A DNA stretch of 64,000 nt from positions 73,718,001-73,782,000 of the forward strand of contig NC_077222.1 of NCBI RefSeq assembly GCF_024763615.1, read 5' to 3'. Both the position numbers and the translations under genes were made by a program. Origin of the DNA: Phlebotomus papatasi (taxonomy: Eukaryota > Arthropoda > Insecta > Diptera > Psychodidae). Numbering within the stretch: position 1 is the first letter of the stretch; each line of letters starts with the position of its first letter. Shown in pieces: positions 50,317 to 63,410 of this stretch. The notes under the pieces are model-generated. The model worked only from the letters and a program-made list of their open reading frames with translations, was not told the DNA's origin and did no database searches.

Positions 50317-50447
50317 CAGAGGTGTGCAAGAAACCGTTGAAACCGAATTAACGTCAAATGAAACATGTACGTCAAATGGTCAAAACGCTACTATAACAAA
50401 CTTATTTTGACGTTAATTCGGTTTCAACGGTTTCTTGCAGACCTCTG
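50317..50447. mobile_element. hAT-type MITE with perfect 8-bp target duplication
   Basis: Ends CAGAGGTGTGCAAGAAACCG and, reversed, CAGAGGTCTGCAAGAAACCG, continuing as inverted repeats for over 40 bp. ATTTACTT occurs immediately outside both ends (50309-50316, 50448-50455). CAGxG ends with 8-bp duplications define the hAT superfamily. Confidence 0.88.
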
Positions 50448-51429
50448 ATTTACTTAGTTTAATAAATCCATATAATAGTGAAATAATTTTTTTCTACAAT
50501 CCGTTAACAGGGATGTCCTTAAAGAGTTATTATAACTCAATTTAAGCAAAAATTCTTTATAACCTCAGCTTCTGTTGTTCGAGGTGTAATCCAACTTTGA
50601 TCAGGCCTAAAACTTTGTATCTACAGTACATTGTTTTATAAGACGTTTCATATTATTTTTCAAACGAGTCGTTCAATACTATGTGAATTTTATTAGGTTA
50701 TTTGGTCGGAATAAAAATAATTGATAAAAAGTTTTTTTTGTCGATTACACTAAAAGTATTTTAGTAAGGGGTCGAGCACTAAACGGTCACACATACTCAT
50801 TGAACGGAGTATTAAAATATGAATGCATGAAAGATTCCATCCTACATAATAAATTTTGTGATTTTCGTTTCCAAATTCCATTCTTCCGTTTATGTATTGT
50901 ACGTGCTACCTGTTGGATGTACCCCATAAAAAGACAGGCACAATAAACAAGTGGAATCAAGGAATTCTTCTTTTTCTCTCTCATAACCATTGGTTTGGTT
51001 TTCTACCTTCTTCCACAGTTAATTATCAAATATTATGGGGGTATTTGTACATCTTAGTTTTTTATATCATCCAGTGTCGCAGGTGCAACTGTGGTTGTTG
51101 GGTAAAATAAAAGAGGACATAGGGTCACGTATGAAATGAACAGCAATGGTCAGTAGTTTAGTTGAATGAACATAGTTATTGATAGAGCGACAGGTTGATA
51201 TTTCTTTCGCTATATGAATCGACTTTCTCGAGATTCCATTTAGCACATTGAGTATGTTGGATATGAAAAATTGAGAGATCCAATTTGCCCGTCTCACCTA
51301 TTGTTGCACAATCCGTGGGCTTACATACTTGTGTCGCGTATGTGGTATTTAAGCGAAATACCTGAGAAAGAGATCGCCTGATGTGTTCGATGCTGGAACA
51401 CAATTCTCAAGACACTCAAGTCTCCGATC

Positions 51430-52232
51430 CCCACCTTTCTGAAACTGAATAGAGAGAGACGATAAACCGGCTTTGGTGCTTCGTCTTTGAAGCTCGATCG
51501 CGATCGTACGGTCGTCTAGGCGGCCATTCTTGAGTTTACCTCTGCCGTGCCAACACTTTGCTGTTCAGGTGTGCTCCTCCAGTGGCTCTGGCACAATTCA
51601 TTGGCCTCTGGGTCTACCATACTGCAAAGTGCCATCGGTCGCCACTCTTTTTTATGTGTCGTGCTATTGAACCGTTATCAAGTGAACATACACCGTGAAT
51701 GTAGAAGTCACAAGATTCTTCATCAAGTCGATCCTCTCCCACGGAAAAAAGTGTTGACGTGGTTTTTATCAAATTGGGTGTGAGTGAATATTTTTTTTCT
51801 CGGATCATCCCAAAAAAAAAAAGTAAATCTCTTTGGAAAGAAAGGTGAATTGATCTTATAAAGATCAATGGAGTGTATTTCGTGAAAGCAATGATCGTGT
51901 ATCTTTGAAAAATCTTTTTGGGTAATCAAGTCTGTAGATGGATACTGATCGTGTAAGACGCCATTTTTGAAGAGGCATCCACCTCACAAAAATATTTCCC
52001 TGAATCAGGAGACGATGGAAGTGTAGTGGTCGGCTGGTGTGCCTGGTAAATAAGACGGACTTGTGAGTGTGTGTGTTCCAAAGAGAAATACCTGTTGAAG
52101 TGAAGACGAAGCACTGGTCAGGGAATAAGAAGAAAACAAATTGGTAGAATAAGTCGAAGAGGAGAAAAACGAAGAGGAAGTGAGATAGAAGAGGAATCTT
52201 TGGTGGTTGTGTTTCATCGTGTGTGACCCACA
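51430..52232 (+). promoter_or_regulatory. Presumed 5' UTR and promoter-proximal region of the PTB gene
   Basis: A less AT-rich block immediately upstream of the PTB start codon. It contains a perfect 12-bp palindrome CGATCGCGATCG at 51495-51506 and several upstream ATGs with unrelated short frames. A gtgagt at 51781 could be a donor of a 5'-UTR intron, but no partner is obvious. The transcription start is not determined. Confidence 0.4.
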
Positions 52233-52884
52233 ATGGGTGATTCTACACCGATATGTCGCTGTCGGGTACTGTATTTGGGCAGTGCCGTGCCACGCCAGAG
52301 CAAGGATGGTCTGCAGGGTATTCAGGAGCCCCTGAAGAGTCTATATCCCTCTGAAGGTGCCGTGGGTGCTAAAGGCATAGACTCCTGGCTCAGTGTCTGG
52401 TCCAATGGTATACTGCTGGAGAATGTGGATGAGAACAGGAAGCAGGTGACACGCTTCTTCCCAATTGACTCACTCCACTATTGCGCAGCAGTGAGACAAG
52501 TACTTATTCCTGAGCGTAATGCTAGTCCAGAGCCCAAGTTCCTACCGCTGGACTCACCCTTTGCACGTACACCACGTGCCCAGCATCCGCCTATTTTCGC
52601 CGCGATTCTCAGGCGAACTACAGGCATCAAAGTACTTGAGTGTCATGTCTTCATTTGCAAACGGGAGGCAGCAGCCAATGCGTTGGTCAGGTGCTGCTTT
52701 CATGCCTATGCTGATAATTCCTACGCCAGACAACTCGAGGGCAGCACTTCAGGCAGTGTCTATGGCACACTAGGGAAGCCTAATGGTGAAGGATGGCGTT
52801 CGAGAGCCGGCAGCACCACAACTCTCAACAGCGTGGGACGACAGCCAGTTACAAATGGAGTGGATTCATTTACAGTCAAGAATT
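52233..52884 (+). CDS. PTB/PID-domain adaptor-like protein, first coding exon (partial gene)
   Basis: Encodes 217 residues and ends at a gtaagt donor at 52885, phase 1. The ATG is the first possible start: an in-frame TGA lies nine nt upstream. The protein begins MGDSTPICRCRVLYLGSAVP; the YLGS strand, the SWLSVWSNGILLENVDE strand pair, FPIDSLHYCAAV and a C-terminal helix (KREAAANALVRCCFHAYAD) match the order of elements in a phosphotyrosine-binding fold. A Ser/Thr/Gly-rich tail follows (GSTSGSVYGTLG). Coding sequence is clearly less AT-rich than its surroundings. I cannot name the orthologue. PTB proteins usually bind NPxY-like peptides in receptor tails. No further exon is seen before the window end, so the intron appears to exceed 11 kb. 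Confidence 0.85.
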
Positions 52885-55800
52885 GTAAGTGCAACATTTT
52901 ATAGATGCTCATAACCCTGTGTATTACGACCATTACGACTGAATATTACGACTGAATAAGGAGATATAAGATAAAACGGAGATTGTCGAAAGATATTTTT
53001 TCTTAATTAGACTTGAAGACGATTATTAAAAATTAAAATGAACTGAAGTATTTAAAAGTAGGGAAATCATCTGAAACCACGAAAAAAACTACTCTGCAAA
53101 TTAGGTGAGATTTTTTAACAATCTCTCTTATTTTTGAACTACTGCAAACTCCTATATTCACATCCCCAAAAAGTATTCTTTCGATCCGGGTCGAAGGACC
53201 ACATATTGGGAACGTAGCTCAAAGAGATAGAGTGGCAGCTTAATTCGCTGAATTGTCCTGTGAAATTTTCCGAGATTTAAATTCAAATAATATCGTTTCA
53301 ATTTTTCGAATCTCTATTTCGTTTAATTTAAAACACTCAAAAAGCGAAAAGCTTCAATTTTAAATTAAATTTGATCTTTAACAGCGGTATTTCAAAACGA
53401 CTAAAACCTTTCGTGGAAAAGAAGAAAACTTAAAAAGTCGTTTTTTCTCATACTGTTCTGGTTTTAAAAATTCATTCATTAATTACAAATAGCATAGAAG
53501 GGTTAAGTTCTAATGAAAAACACTTGACTTTAAAGATAAAAGTAGAATTCGATCGAAAAGACATAGTTTATAAAATATATGCTAACAGCATATCGTTAGG
53601 TACTATTATTAATATCAATTAAATACAATAAATTAGTTAAAAAAATGATTGAAAATGAGTTTTATAAACTTAATTAAATTAAAAACCATTTTTTAATAAG
53701 CTTTTATCTAACTTTTACATAAGAATATACAGGTACCTCTTATAAGTGTGAATGACCTATTGATCTTAAAAGATTAAGGTTTCGATACAAACCGTTAAAA
53801 TCCAATATTGTATCCAATTTATCTAAGTATTGCTATATATTAAACTAAATTGGGACAAACAATAAAATTTTGCATTTGAGAGCTTTAAGTTAAATCCTAC
53901 AATTGAGAGCGCTATCTACTAATAACCTTGATTTTAAAAAGGCAGATTTCAGTATAAATCGATGCTTTTCAAATGAAAGTGGTATCCAAAAATCAAGAAA
54001 ATGTCTAAACTCACTATACCTTACTCCATACAATTGTTGTACAAATATGAAAGGTTTGTCTAGTGAGATGCCCCTCAAAGAAGACAGCCTGATGGATTTT
54101 CCTTCAACTACTCAATCTATTTGCGAGATATCGATCGTTGTTGCAGGTCTATAATGAAAAAGAATCACTGTTGCTGTTTTAATGAAACGGAAGGGAATAG
54201 TGTGGAACGTGGTTTTTTTTCACATTACTAATTCCAAATGAAAGTGATTGAGTGAGATAGAGTGTGGCAAAAACAATAAGAGGTGCAATAGTCTGCAGGA
54301 AAAAAAAACGCTCCGGCAAATTGAGAAATGATTCATTGAGGTGAATTCTTTCGGAATTGAGATTCACTTTGTGAGCTTGTTAAAAAAAAAACACTCAAAG
54401 CATTTCTGTAATAGTGTAAAGGTATATAGAGGGGCTTCTTAGTAGATTGTGGAGATGTTTCTTCATGTTCTAGGAATTTTTCATCATGCAATGTGGTACA
54501 ATTTGAAGAGAATAGGGGGATATTCAATAAAAGATGAGTGGATGTTAAGAAGAAATCATTAAATTGAGACAAACAATTGTATAAATAATTTGTCTCAAAA
54601 ATAGAAAATAATTTGAGATGCTTCATTTTCTTCGGCACGCAAACATCACATGACCACATTGCTGAATTGTTGTTCATCTTTGTATTCTTCTTGTTGTTTT
54701 TTAGTTAGAAAAAGCAATGTTAAAGAAGTCCCCATTTCGATTGTTGAGTATTTTTATCATCTTTCTCATTCGTGTAGATTTCTTTGACTTTTTAGTCGCT
54801 TTTTATTATGTTCAAGTTTCTTTTTTGTTGAAGATTCTTTCCTCTCCATTTAATAATTTGCGACGTTATAAATTGCTATCCGTGTTGCCATTTGAATGGA
54901 ACAAACAAGCCATAACAATGCCATAAGATGTGTGTAGTTATAATTTAATGAACGGTAAATTCCTAATAGATTTTCATAAAAAAAATACTAACTTGCAATT
55001 AGTCTGAATGGGGCTTTCGTCGATTGTGACGTGTATATAGGTATGTATTTTGTGTTGATTTTCAATTAGTGCAATTAGTCAATTGGAAAGTCGATCGCGT
55101 GGCCGACATGGCTACAAAAATTGCTCTTGATTTCCACAAAATTGCTCAAAATTTCAGAATAAAATACGATGAAGGAGTATTGGTTATTAAGAGTGAGACA
55201 GTCATTTCTTAGAGTCCGTTACCACTCGTATACTGCACAATAGAAACCGCTCCTATATATATTTGTATTATATAGTGTCTATGCGCTGGTTGGCAGATCT
55301 TGAGGTGTTCTCTGATTTGTGATCTCTCAGCTTGAGGAGAGTCTGGTATGTCGTGGAAGATATTGCATAAATCCATGGTTGATTTTGTTCCATATGCTAA
55401 AGGTATTTGCTCTTGTATTATGACTCATTAAGCTTACTCGTGTGGAAATTGTATTCCCACTGAGATCACTGTCCTTTTGCCTTTTGCTCACAAACTACCA
55501 ATTGAACAATGATGAACTTGTACAGCATCCACAGTACGAGAGTATGTTACATGAAGAAGCACAAGATTGAAGTGTGAATTCTCTTGTACATGCCAAGTGA
55601 AATCTATTCCATGAAAAATTATCAAATGAGTCACGGAGAAATTGATGAAGAACAGTGTCAGTAAGAGAGAAAAACAGCCGTGCTTCAGAGAAATTCTAAT
55701 ACGACTGGTAAAACAAATTGTGTTCCACATCACTGAGGGAAATTCGTGGTGTCATGATGGATAAAGTCTTTTTATTTACTCTGAGGAAGTTAAGTGCGAG

Positions 55801-57763
55801 AAAAAGGTAGAATTGCTGTAGATCTCTTTATTTTATCCATTGACCTAGATTTTTTTGTTATTTTTTTTTAATTTTTTTTGCCCCTAAACCTGTCACAGGG
55901 TAAAGCTCAACTTAGTTGGTGAGATATTTATTTAACATTAAACAAATCATTCCTTTTCTTTTGCTTGACTGTATTAAAAAAGTGTAACGTACATATTTCA
56001 ATGCATTTTTATATAATTCTGGTTAAAATATTCTCGGTTTATATTTTTTCTTCCTTGTTATTTTCTTTTATAAAAATTTATAAAAATTTTATAAATTATT
56101 TATAAATTTATAAAAATAATAATTAATTGATATTGAAGATTTTTTGTCTTTTCGCCATAACGAGATTTAAAGAACACTTAAGAAATGCCAACCTTTAATG
56201 CAATGCAATGCGAAGAGTTAAAGATCTATAGCCCGCTACCACACTACATTACTGTTGTCACTTAAATTAGTAGAAGAATGTTACAAATATACATACACTA
56301 CTTCATTTTTTAACAAATTTATAGAAAAATTATCTATAGAATATTTACTAATTGGTTGTAATATTTGATAATTTCAATTGATTAAAAATAGTCTTTTTTT
56401 AATTAAAAAAATAATAAAACTAAAATTTCGCTATTTAAAAAAGCGGCCAAATTTAAATATCTTTTAGAACCAGAAGGATTCTTTAATCCATCAGACATTC
56501 AAATTCATCATATACCACATACCACCAAAAAAAAAACACCTAAAGGGCCTAAAGTATTATTTTGTTAATTGACATAAATAATAAATTGAATTGAAATATT
56601 GATATTTAAATAATGAATTTTGCATACAGTTTTAGTACAGCTTTAAAAATAATTCTATTGAATTTAATGATTTAAAAAATGTAAAAATTTTGAAATAACA
56701 ATAAGTATATAGGTGGTATTTGATATGCCCATTTTAAGTACTCTCGTACATTCAACAAAAATCTCTTTCTTTCTTCTCAATTAAAGTGATATTTTTTTTT
56801 AAGAATTCAAGAAATGGTTTCCTGTTGCGTTTCATTGAAAATATCTGACTGTTCGAGAAACCCCCTAAATCACGTGAAAGTCCATTTGACCAAAAAAAAA
56901 AAACCACTGTGTCGGTGTGCAATAAGGTGGGCTTGAACAGTAAAACTGTGACAGCCCCAAAATCACACATCATATACGGTTTAATTGGTGACGCGAAAGC
57001 AACAAATTAACGAATCATGCACCTTCGGTAAGACCTAGGGTAAAGTGAGCTTTTTTAACTTTACAAGTTGAATATATTATTCACAGTCTTGTGACTCTGA
57101 AAATAAAAACTTTCTTCATAACATAGAATTACAATTAAGATTGTGGTGTTGTTGCGAGAAAAAAGGCAGTCGTAAGACCACTCCTAAGAGCAATTGGTGA
57201 GTGAGATTTATGGGCAAGGTGAACCCGATTGGAAGGTTTCTTCAGTGATGATTAGATGGTCAATTAATGTGAAATTTTTGCAAGAAAAATGTAGCAGTAA
57301 ACTGGTGTATTTTATGGGAATTTATGGAATTTTAAATGAGGAATGGAAATTGTAAAAGTTTTAAGGGTGTGGCAAAATGGACTACAAGTCTACATAAAAT
57401 AAAGGTTATAAACCTTTCAGAAGTTGAACGGATTTTTAAAAATTGTTTAGTGTAAAGATTTTTTTTTTACTGATTTCGCATATTATTTTTGTAAGATCGT
57501 TTCTCCATATTACAGACATTATTTTTATTTAACTTGTGATTTTGTTAAAGAAATTAAATTAATTTTCCATAAAAGAATATTACAATAAATTTGCTTTACC
57601 ATATTTTTGCTTTTACGAGTTCCTTGTGGTGCTTTTTATTGTGGTAAAAGTCGATAAAAGAAATGAACTTCTTAAGAAAAGATTATTTCAGTTCTTTTAT
57701 GTTTAACTCCAAAATGAGCTTAAATCTGAATACAAAATAAGAAAGATGAAATATTCTTATATA

Positions 57764-57991
57764 AGGTAAAGTGCCCTCTAGTCGACCGGTTCCTCGACTC
57801 GACCGGTGGTCAATATTTGAATGTTTGATGGTGAATTTTTATAAAATTATCACTGATTCGTACTTATTTATGGAATAATTGACCTATTTATGTTAGATCA
57901 TACGCCAAATATTAGTGCAAATATAAATAAATTGAATAAAAAATTCTAACGGTCGAATTGAGGAACCAGTCGACTTGAGGGCAGTTTACCT
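57764..57991. mobile_element. MITE, AGGTAAAGTGCCCTC termini, TA target
   Basis: Left AGGTAAAGTGCCCTCTAGTC and reversed right AGGTAAACTGCCCTCAAGTC, TA-flanked; arms share GTCGA and GGTTCCTC. 228 bp. Confidence 0.82.
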
Positions 57992-59621
57992 TACTAAAAA
58001 CTTACTATTTCTTTGACTTCTTTATTTACGATTAAAAAGAATAATTCGTGCTAGAAATAAGACTATTCTATAGAAAACCTTAACATCATTTTTTCTCATC
58101 ATCTTGAATCTATGAAAGGCACTGAGGGTGTGGGAAATTATAACTCTCAGAATTCGCGAGATTTATGATTATTATGCAATTTGAATTAATATTAGGAGAA
58201 AAGTTCAGTTGCATAAGACTCCGGGTAAGACCCTTAGGATATTTGCTCTGTAATTTATTTTCTCTTTCTATTTAGTTTCAAAATAGAGACACATTTTTTA
58301 CTTTTTTTGATCTATTTCTGTACGAAGTTTCATTATCATTCAAAATTGCAATAGATAGTGCATAAAATCCACGAAATTTGCTGACTTGAATGAAATCGAA
58401 ATGATCTCAATCAAACGAATTGAAAATGTTGTGCAATATTGTGTTGGTGGTTGAAAACATTCTGTGGTTTATGTTGGGCATTGCATGAGAAACGGAAAAA
58501 AATCGTGAAAAGTTTAGTTTCTACAAGGAAATAGACACTGAAAGTGATTTCGAAAAAAAAGTTTCATTAATTTATTTTTAACTTCAAACCATGATCATGT
58601 AAGTTGGAATTTTGAATTTTAATGAGAAGAGAAATTATTGTCTTAAATAGTTCTGTATTATTTAGTTTAATGTAAGAGAGAAAGAAGTGGTGCAAAAAAA
58701 ACTGAATTTAATGTGTTTTTTTTAAGCATAACATGCTTTTATTTCAATTTCAAATGAGGTAGAAATTTTTTTCTTCGACTTGGGAAGTGTTTCAAGATCA
58801 TGACAATGCAGCACTTTTAGAGTCTTTCCATAATACCTGTATTAAATCTGATAATACTGATGGCTCGATGATGGCATAAAATGCACATTATTTGCCATAT
58901 TAAATCTCGCAATTTATGGGAATGTTAGCAATTATCTGAAATGAAATGGATGATTGTGCTAAAAAGTTCTCATATACGAATGGGAAGTAAAAAATATGCC
59001 TCTTCCATGGCTTGTTGATGAAGATTTTGACAAATCCTCCCACAATACTTTTAGCACATGATAACATTTTACCACTAATTTACGATTTTTAGTGCTTGTT
59101 TTTTGGCCACGGAGGAGATGTATAAAAAAAACCTTGAAACTCTTGCAATTTTTCCAAGCCCAATTCTCCATTGTTCTCATCATATGATCGATGATCGTGA
59201 ACTGATGATCACATGGTGAGGTGCTTGCTGACACAATCGTCGAAAATAACCTTTAAGAAATACAAACTACAAGAGTCATTGAATGAAACTGTTACAAGTA
59301 GATTAATATCATTGCACATTCTCTAATATTTGTTCTGTATAGTATAATGTATATTTACAATCCCTAATCTATCATTTTGTTCAGTGTGTGCATTTAAATT
59401 AGAAATGATTTTAATCCAAATATTCGAATTTCAGAAAATATTTTGTTAATTTAGTAATTCACATTAATTTCTTCTATTAACTTTGAAAAATATATTAAAA
59501 ATAATTTAGAATTAATTAAGTACATACTTGTTAAAAGCTAATATTAATCGTGAAATCGAATAATTTATTGAATAAATGGGGTATGAAAAAGAACGACGTT
59601 TTAAATGGATAATTTAGTATA

Positions 59622-60196
59622 GGGGAAGTCTTCCCAAGAAACAATTTTTTCTTAATATAGTCTTGTAGAATTCCCTAAGTAAGGCATTATAGAACCAAAA
59701 ATCTTTTTATTTGCTTATAACGCTCTTGGTTCCATCACTGAGATTACTATAAGTAAAGTGGCGCATTCTTAAGGATCTTAAGAGCTTCTATAAGAATTTC
59801 AACCGAAAATTCTCACTTTAAGTCTTTTAAAAGTGTACTAAAGGACTTGTCTAATACTTGGTTCTATAAGGCAGCTGTTTTGCATCTTGGGTTTTAGACT
59901 TCGCATATATTCTGACTTCGAGCATTTTATATTTTTTCCTTTTTTGTCTCCCCCCCCATTTTAATCCCCTTGCTCAGGTCTTGAGCCTAAGACCTACTTT
60001 GACCGACATCCTGTCCAATAAAATATCTAAAAGCATCAAATTAAAATATTTTTTTCACATTCCTTTAATATATTTGACCTAGTGGCACAATATCCTAACC
60101 AGTCTTAACTCACACATTTTGTCTTCATTAAAGGAATATGGGAAAAATATAATTTGTTCAAAGCTAGAGTATGTGCGAAATCTGAAAGACTTCCCC
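59622..60196. mobile_element. TA-type MITE hosting a nested MITE
   Basis: Outer ends GGGGAAGTCTT and, reversed, GGGGAAGTCTTTCAGATTTC, TA-flanked. The left arm is split after GTCTT by 59633-59891 and resumes TTTTAGACTTCGCATATA, which pairs with the right arm. Confidence 0.82.
59633..59891. mobile_element. MITE, CCCAAGAAACAA termini, copy 2 (nested)
   Basis: Interior highly similar to 47099-47353 (TTTCTTAATATAGTCTTGTA and on). Ends CCCAAGAAACAA and TTGCATCTTGGG, flanked by TT on both sides rather than TA. Confidence 0.87.
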
Positions 60197-62350
60197 TACT
60201 CGTCTTTTGTAATAATCTACTTTCTAAAAGTTTGAAAAATGGATATCACGGTTGTAAATTATAACATACAGAAAATTAAAGTAATGACAACAGCCCTGAG
60301 CTTTTGTAATTGAATTTCAAAAAAATTTCCATTTCTTTAAGTAATTCTTTAAAATAAAAAATTGAAAACAAAACATTTCTTTTATTAATCAATTTTGGCT
60401 GAATATTGTTAAAAAAAAACGTTATTCAGAAAAACAAACACAACGAAATAGCGTTCTTGAATAACTTTTCAAATATGTAAGAATGCTATAAAATAAATTA
60501 TTCATAAATACATTTTTTAAATTAATGTACAAATTACATAGTTGATGAAACATAACATGTCAATTAACAAGTTTCAATTTCAATTTTGCTGGAGCGGAAA
60601 TTATATACAAAAAATCCTATTGTATATTTTGTAGCAAATACTTTGAAATGATTTTTCCAATTAAATCTGCACCTCTTAATTCAACAAATTCTTGAGCTTT
60701 TTATCAAACGTCAATCTTGTATAATTCACCAATAACCATATAAATTTCAACCAACATAGAATCACTTTAAATTTAAATTACTTCCAATAAATATAGTGGT
60801 TCTTGAATTTGCCTCGCTTATGGAACACCCGCAGATTTTAACCATGACATACAATCACAATTCACATTTATAATTAAGGAACTTATTATTCTTAGTGTTT
60901 ACACAAATTCATATCACCAAAATATGCAAATTTATTACAAATTATACTATATTATTCAGTTTAAAAATCTTCATTCACTAAATTGTAGCATAAATCGATC
61001 TTTTTATGGCTTTAATTAAACATCGTACCTTTTTGTGGCAAAAGTCTAACGATGCAGTTCAGCAATTTCTTATGAAAATATTTTTTTTTTTAAATTTATA
61101 TGACTTTATTGAATAACAATATTTATATGTGAAGAGACTAATTGCTTTATAATTGCTAAAACGATTGTGGTTACATAAAGGTGTTTTTTTTTTTAATTTC
61201 CTCGAGCATACTGCAAGCAAGAAAGATTTATCCACATTTGCGATGGGATTTAGATCACAGATATGGACAAAAAGTGCTAAATACGCTCGAGAGTATATTA
61301 AACACCTTGATTTTTTTTTTTACAATTCTTATAAAAAAATCTTTGTGGAATTCACTTGACGGTTTTTATTTGACAAGAAGCACACCTGGTAGTAGTTTAC
61401 AAAAGCCACGTGAAGAAAATTGCAAACTCTTCCAACAATTTGCAATTCTCAGGAATTCTTCTTAAAAAATGCTACTCATAGTTCTAGGTGATTGTCATAA
61501 TTACGCAATGGCCTAGGTCCCTGGAACAAGTTGCACTCTCAGAGAGTAAAGAGTCAACGAGCAGCAGAAAACTTCAAATGTATATGATTGTGTTGATGAT
61601 GGCGACGTCAACGAGTGTTCAGACAATCAGAAAACCACAAGATCGCTTGCATAATTAAGTGCTTTGACTTTCAAAAGCACCGTCATATGAACGCAATTCT
61701 CATGTTTCACTCTTGCATCTAGGGCTCTATATAAGATTTTTTTCAACTGTACCAATCTTAAGACAATTAATTGCTCTCTTTCTCATTCTTAATTTACACT
61801 TTTTATTTCATTCTTCTTACATCTAACCGCATCTCTACACCAATTTTCTTTATCCCCGGGAAAACAGGGACCGTAGGGCGTTTCTCATTGCAAGGGTATC
61901 GCAATAGACATTTCAATTTACTACAGCAAGTATTTTAACGATTTAAGAGATTTTAAAGTTAGGCACAAAAGCAGGAGTAAAAAAATCCAAGTGAGAGGAA
62001 TAATCAATGAAGAAGTGCATAAATTATTTCAAAACATTCCACATTTATGTGCAAGTGTGTAATGCAATAAAAAGTCTTATGTTGCCACGTGAAGCAGGGA
62101 GAAAAAGATCGATGAAGTGAATGCAGAAACCCGTTACAAAATATTCCGCCAACTGAACGACCGTTTCCATAGGCCAGATCAATAGACTCACGGGTGTTTG
62201 TATTCATATTTTTTTTTAACTCATTCATACACAGATATTTTTGCATAACGAGGCATAATGAGATTGCAAAAGTCGCAAAATCACCACATAAAAGCCACAT
62301 TTTCACCTTCTAAATAATTGAAAAGTTTACTGTGTATGATGGGTACAATG

Positions 62351-62452
62351 CATATATATATATTTTAAATATTATATATAATATATTATATATATAATAT
62401 AATATTAATATTCTAATATTATATATGTAATACACATATACATATTTATATA
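62351..62452. repeat. AT microsatellite
   Basis: About 100 bp of nearly pure A/T, mainly imperfect TATA/AATATT runs, in the PTB-gene intron. Confidence 0.9.
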
Positions 62453-62475
62453 GCGTCTGTCTTATTTTGCTTTAA

Positions 62476-62984
62476 CCCTTTAACGACGAGACACTTTTTA
62501 CAGTCTGAAAATCAACAATAAAAATTAAACTGAGAAATATAATCAATGATAAGTTTTACATCTAACCTTGGAAAGTCCAACAGAGTCTGATTCGGTGTAT
62601 TTTGTGATTCTATGAACAATAGGGACAAAAATTGCCCGAAAATTTAAGTAATTTTTCAGACAATACCAATGAATAATATTTTTCGTTTTAATGAAAAATA
62701 TTATGTATGAGTATTGTAGTTTTTATTGCCAAAAGGGTTTTGATTAAAAGTAAGTATAAAAAATAAATAAAATTATTTATGAATTTGAGAATTTAAAAAT
62801 TCGCCATTTACGAGCTTAAATATTTACTACATAGCAAATAGTTAGAGACTTGCAAAAAATATTCTAGATTCCTTCAAACTTCTACTTTACAATTATGTAC
62901 AGACATAAGAAAAAAATAACTTTAGGTAGTCAGGAAAAATTATTTTCTTTATGGGACACCGGTGTTCCAATCGTCCTTAAAGGG
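62476..62984. mobile_element. TTAA-flanked element, CCCTTTAACGACG termini, copy 2
   Basis: TTAA at 62472-62475 and 62985-62988. Ends CCCTTTAACGACGAG and, reversed, CCCTTTAAGGACGATTGG. CCCTTT ends with TTAA duplication fit piggyBac-type non-autonomous elements. Inverted copy at 32359-32871. Confidence 0.82.
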
Positions 62985-63410
62985 TTAACGCATTTTGCGT
63001 TATGCCAAGTAAGTAATCAATCGGTTCTTGTAATAAGTAAATTACTTATAAGGTGGAAGTAAAATATTTTTGTGAAATATTCTTTCTCTTATACGATAAG
63101 GCCATTAAGAGATCTTTCTCAAAGATGTAAACCGTAAACTAATAAGTGCAGCACATAGCTTCACCCTAAGGTCCTTTTGATACGCCTATGGGTTAAGTGT
63201 AAAGCCGGCTGAGATAATAATGGTTAGGAATGCTTTGATCAATATTTTGACAGTAAATTACGGTAATCTATATATCGGCTTATCGTGAGAAAGGCTGAAA
63301 TAGACTTAGACTTGATCCTCGAGAATATTCAGTCTGTAAAATTTACCAGTAAAGATTTATCCTGAAATGTTACACAATGAGGACTTATGATCATCGATTA
63401 CGTTATTTAA

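Larger units (their letters stand above)
45230..51429. other. Intergenic region between EcKinase-like and PTB genes
   Basis: The two genes are divergently arranged around this stretch. It holds the MITEs at 46116-47353 and 50317-50447. 48030-48650 is more complex and less AT-rich without open frames or repeat signature and may contain regulatory sequence. No supported exon. Confidence 0.55.

Noticed and set aside
53903..54154. Second exon of the PTB gene
   Set aside because: The 83-codon frame has no proper acceptor in phase 1 and no PTB-tail-like sequence.
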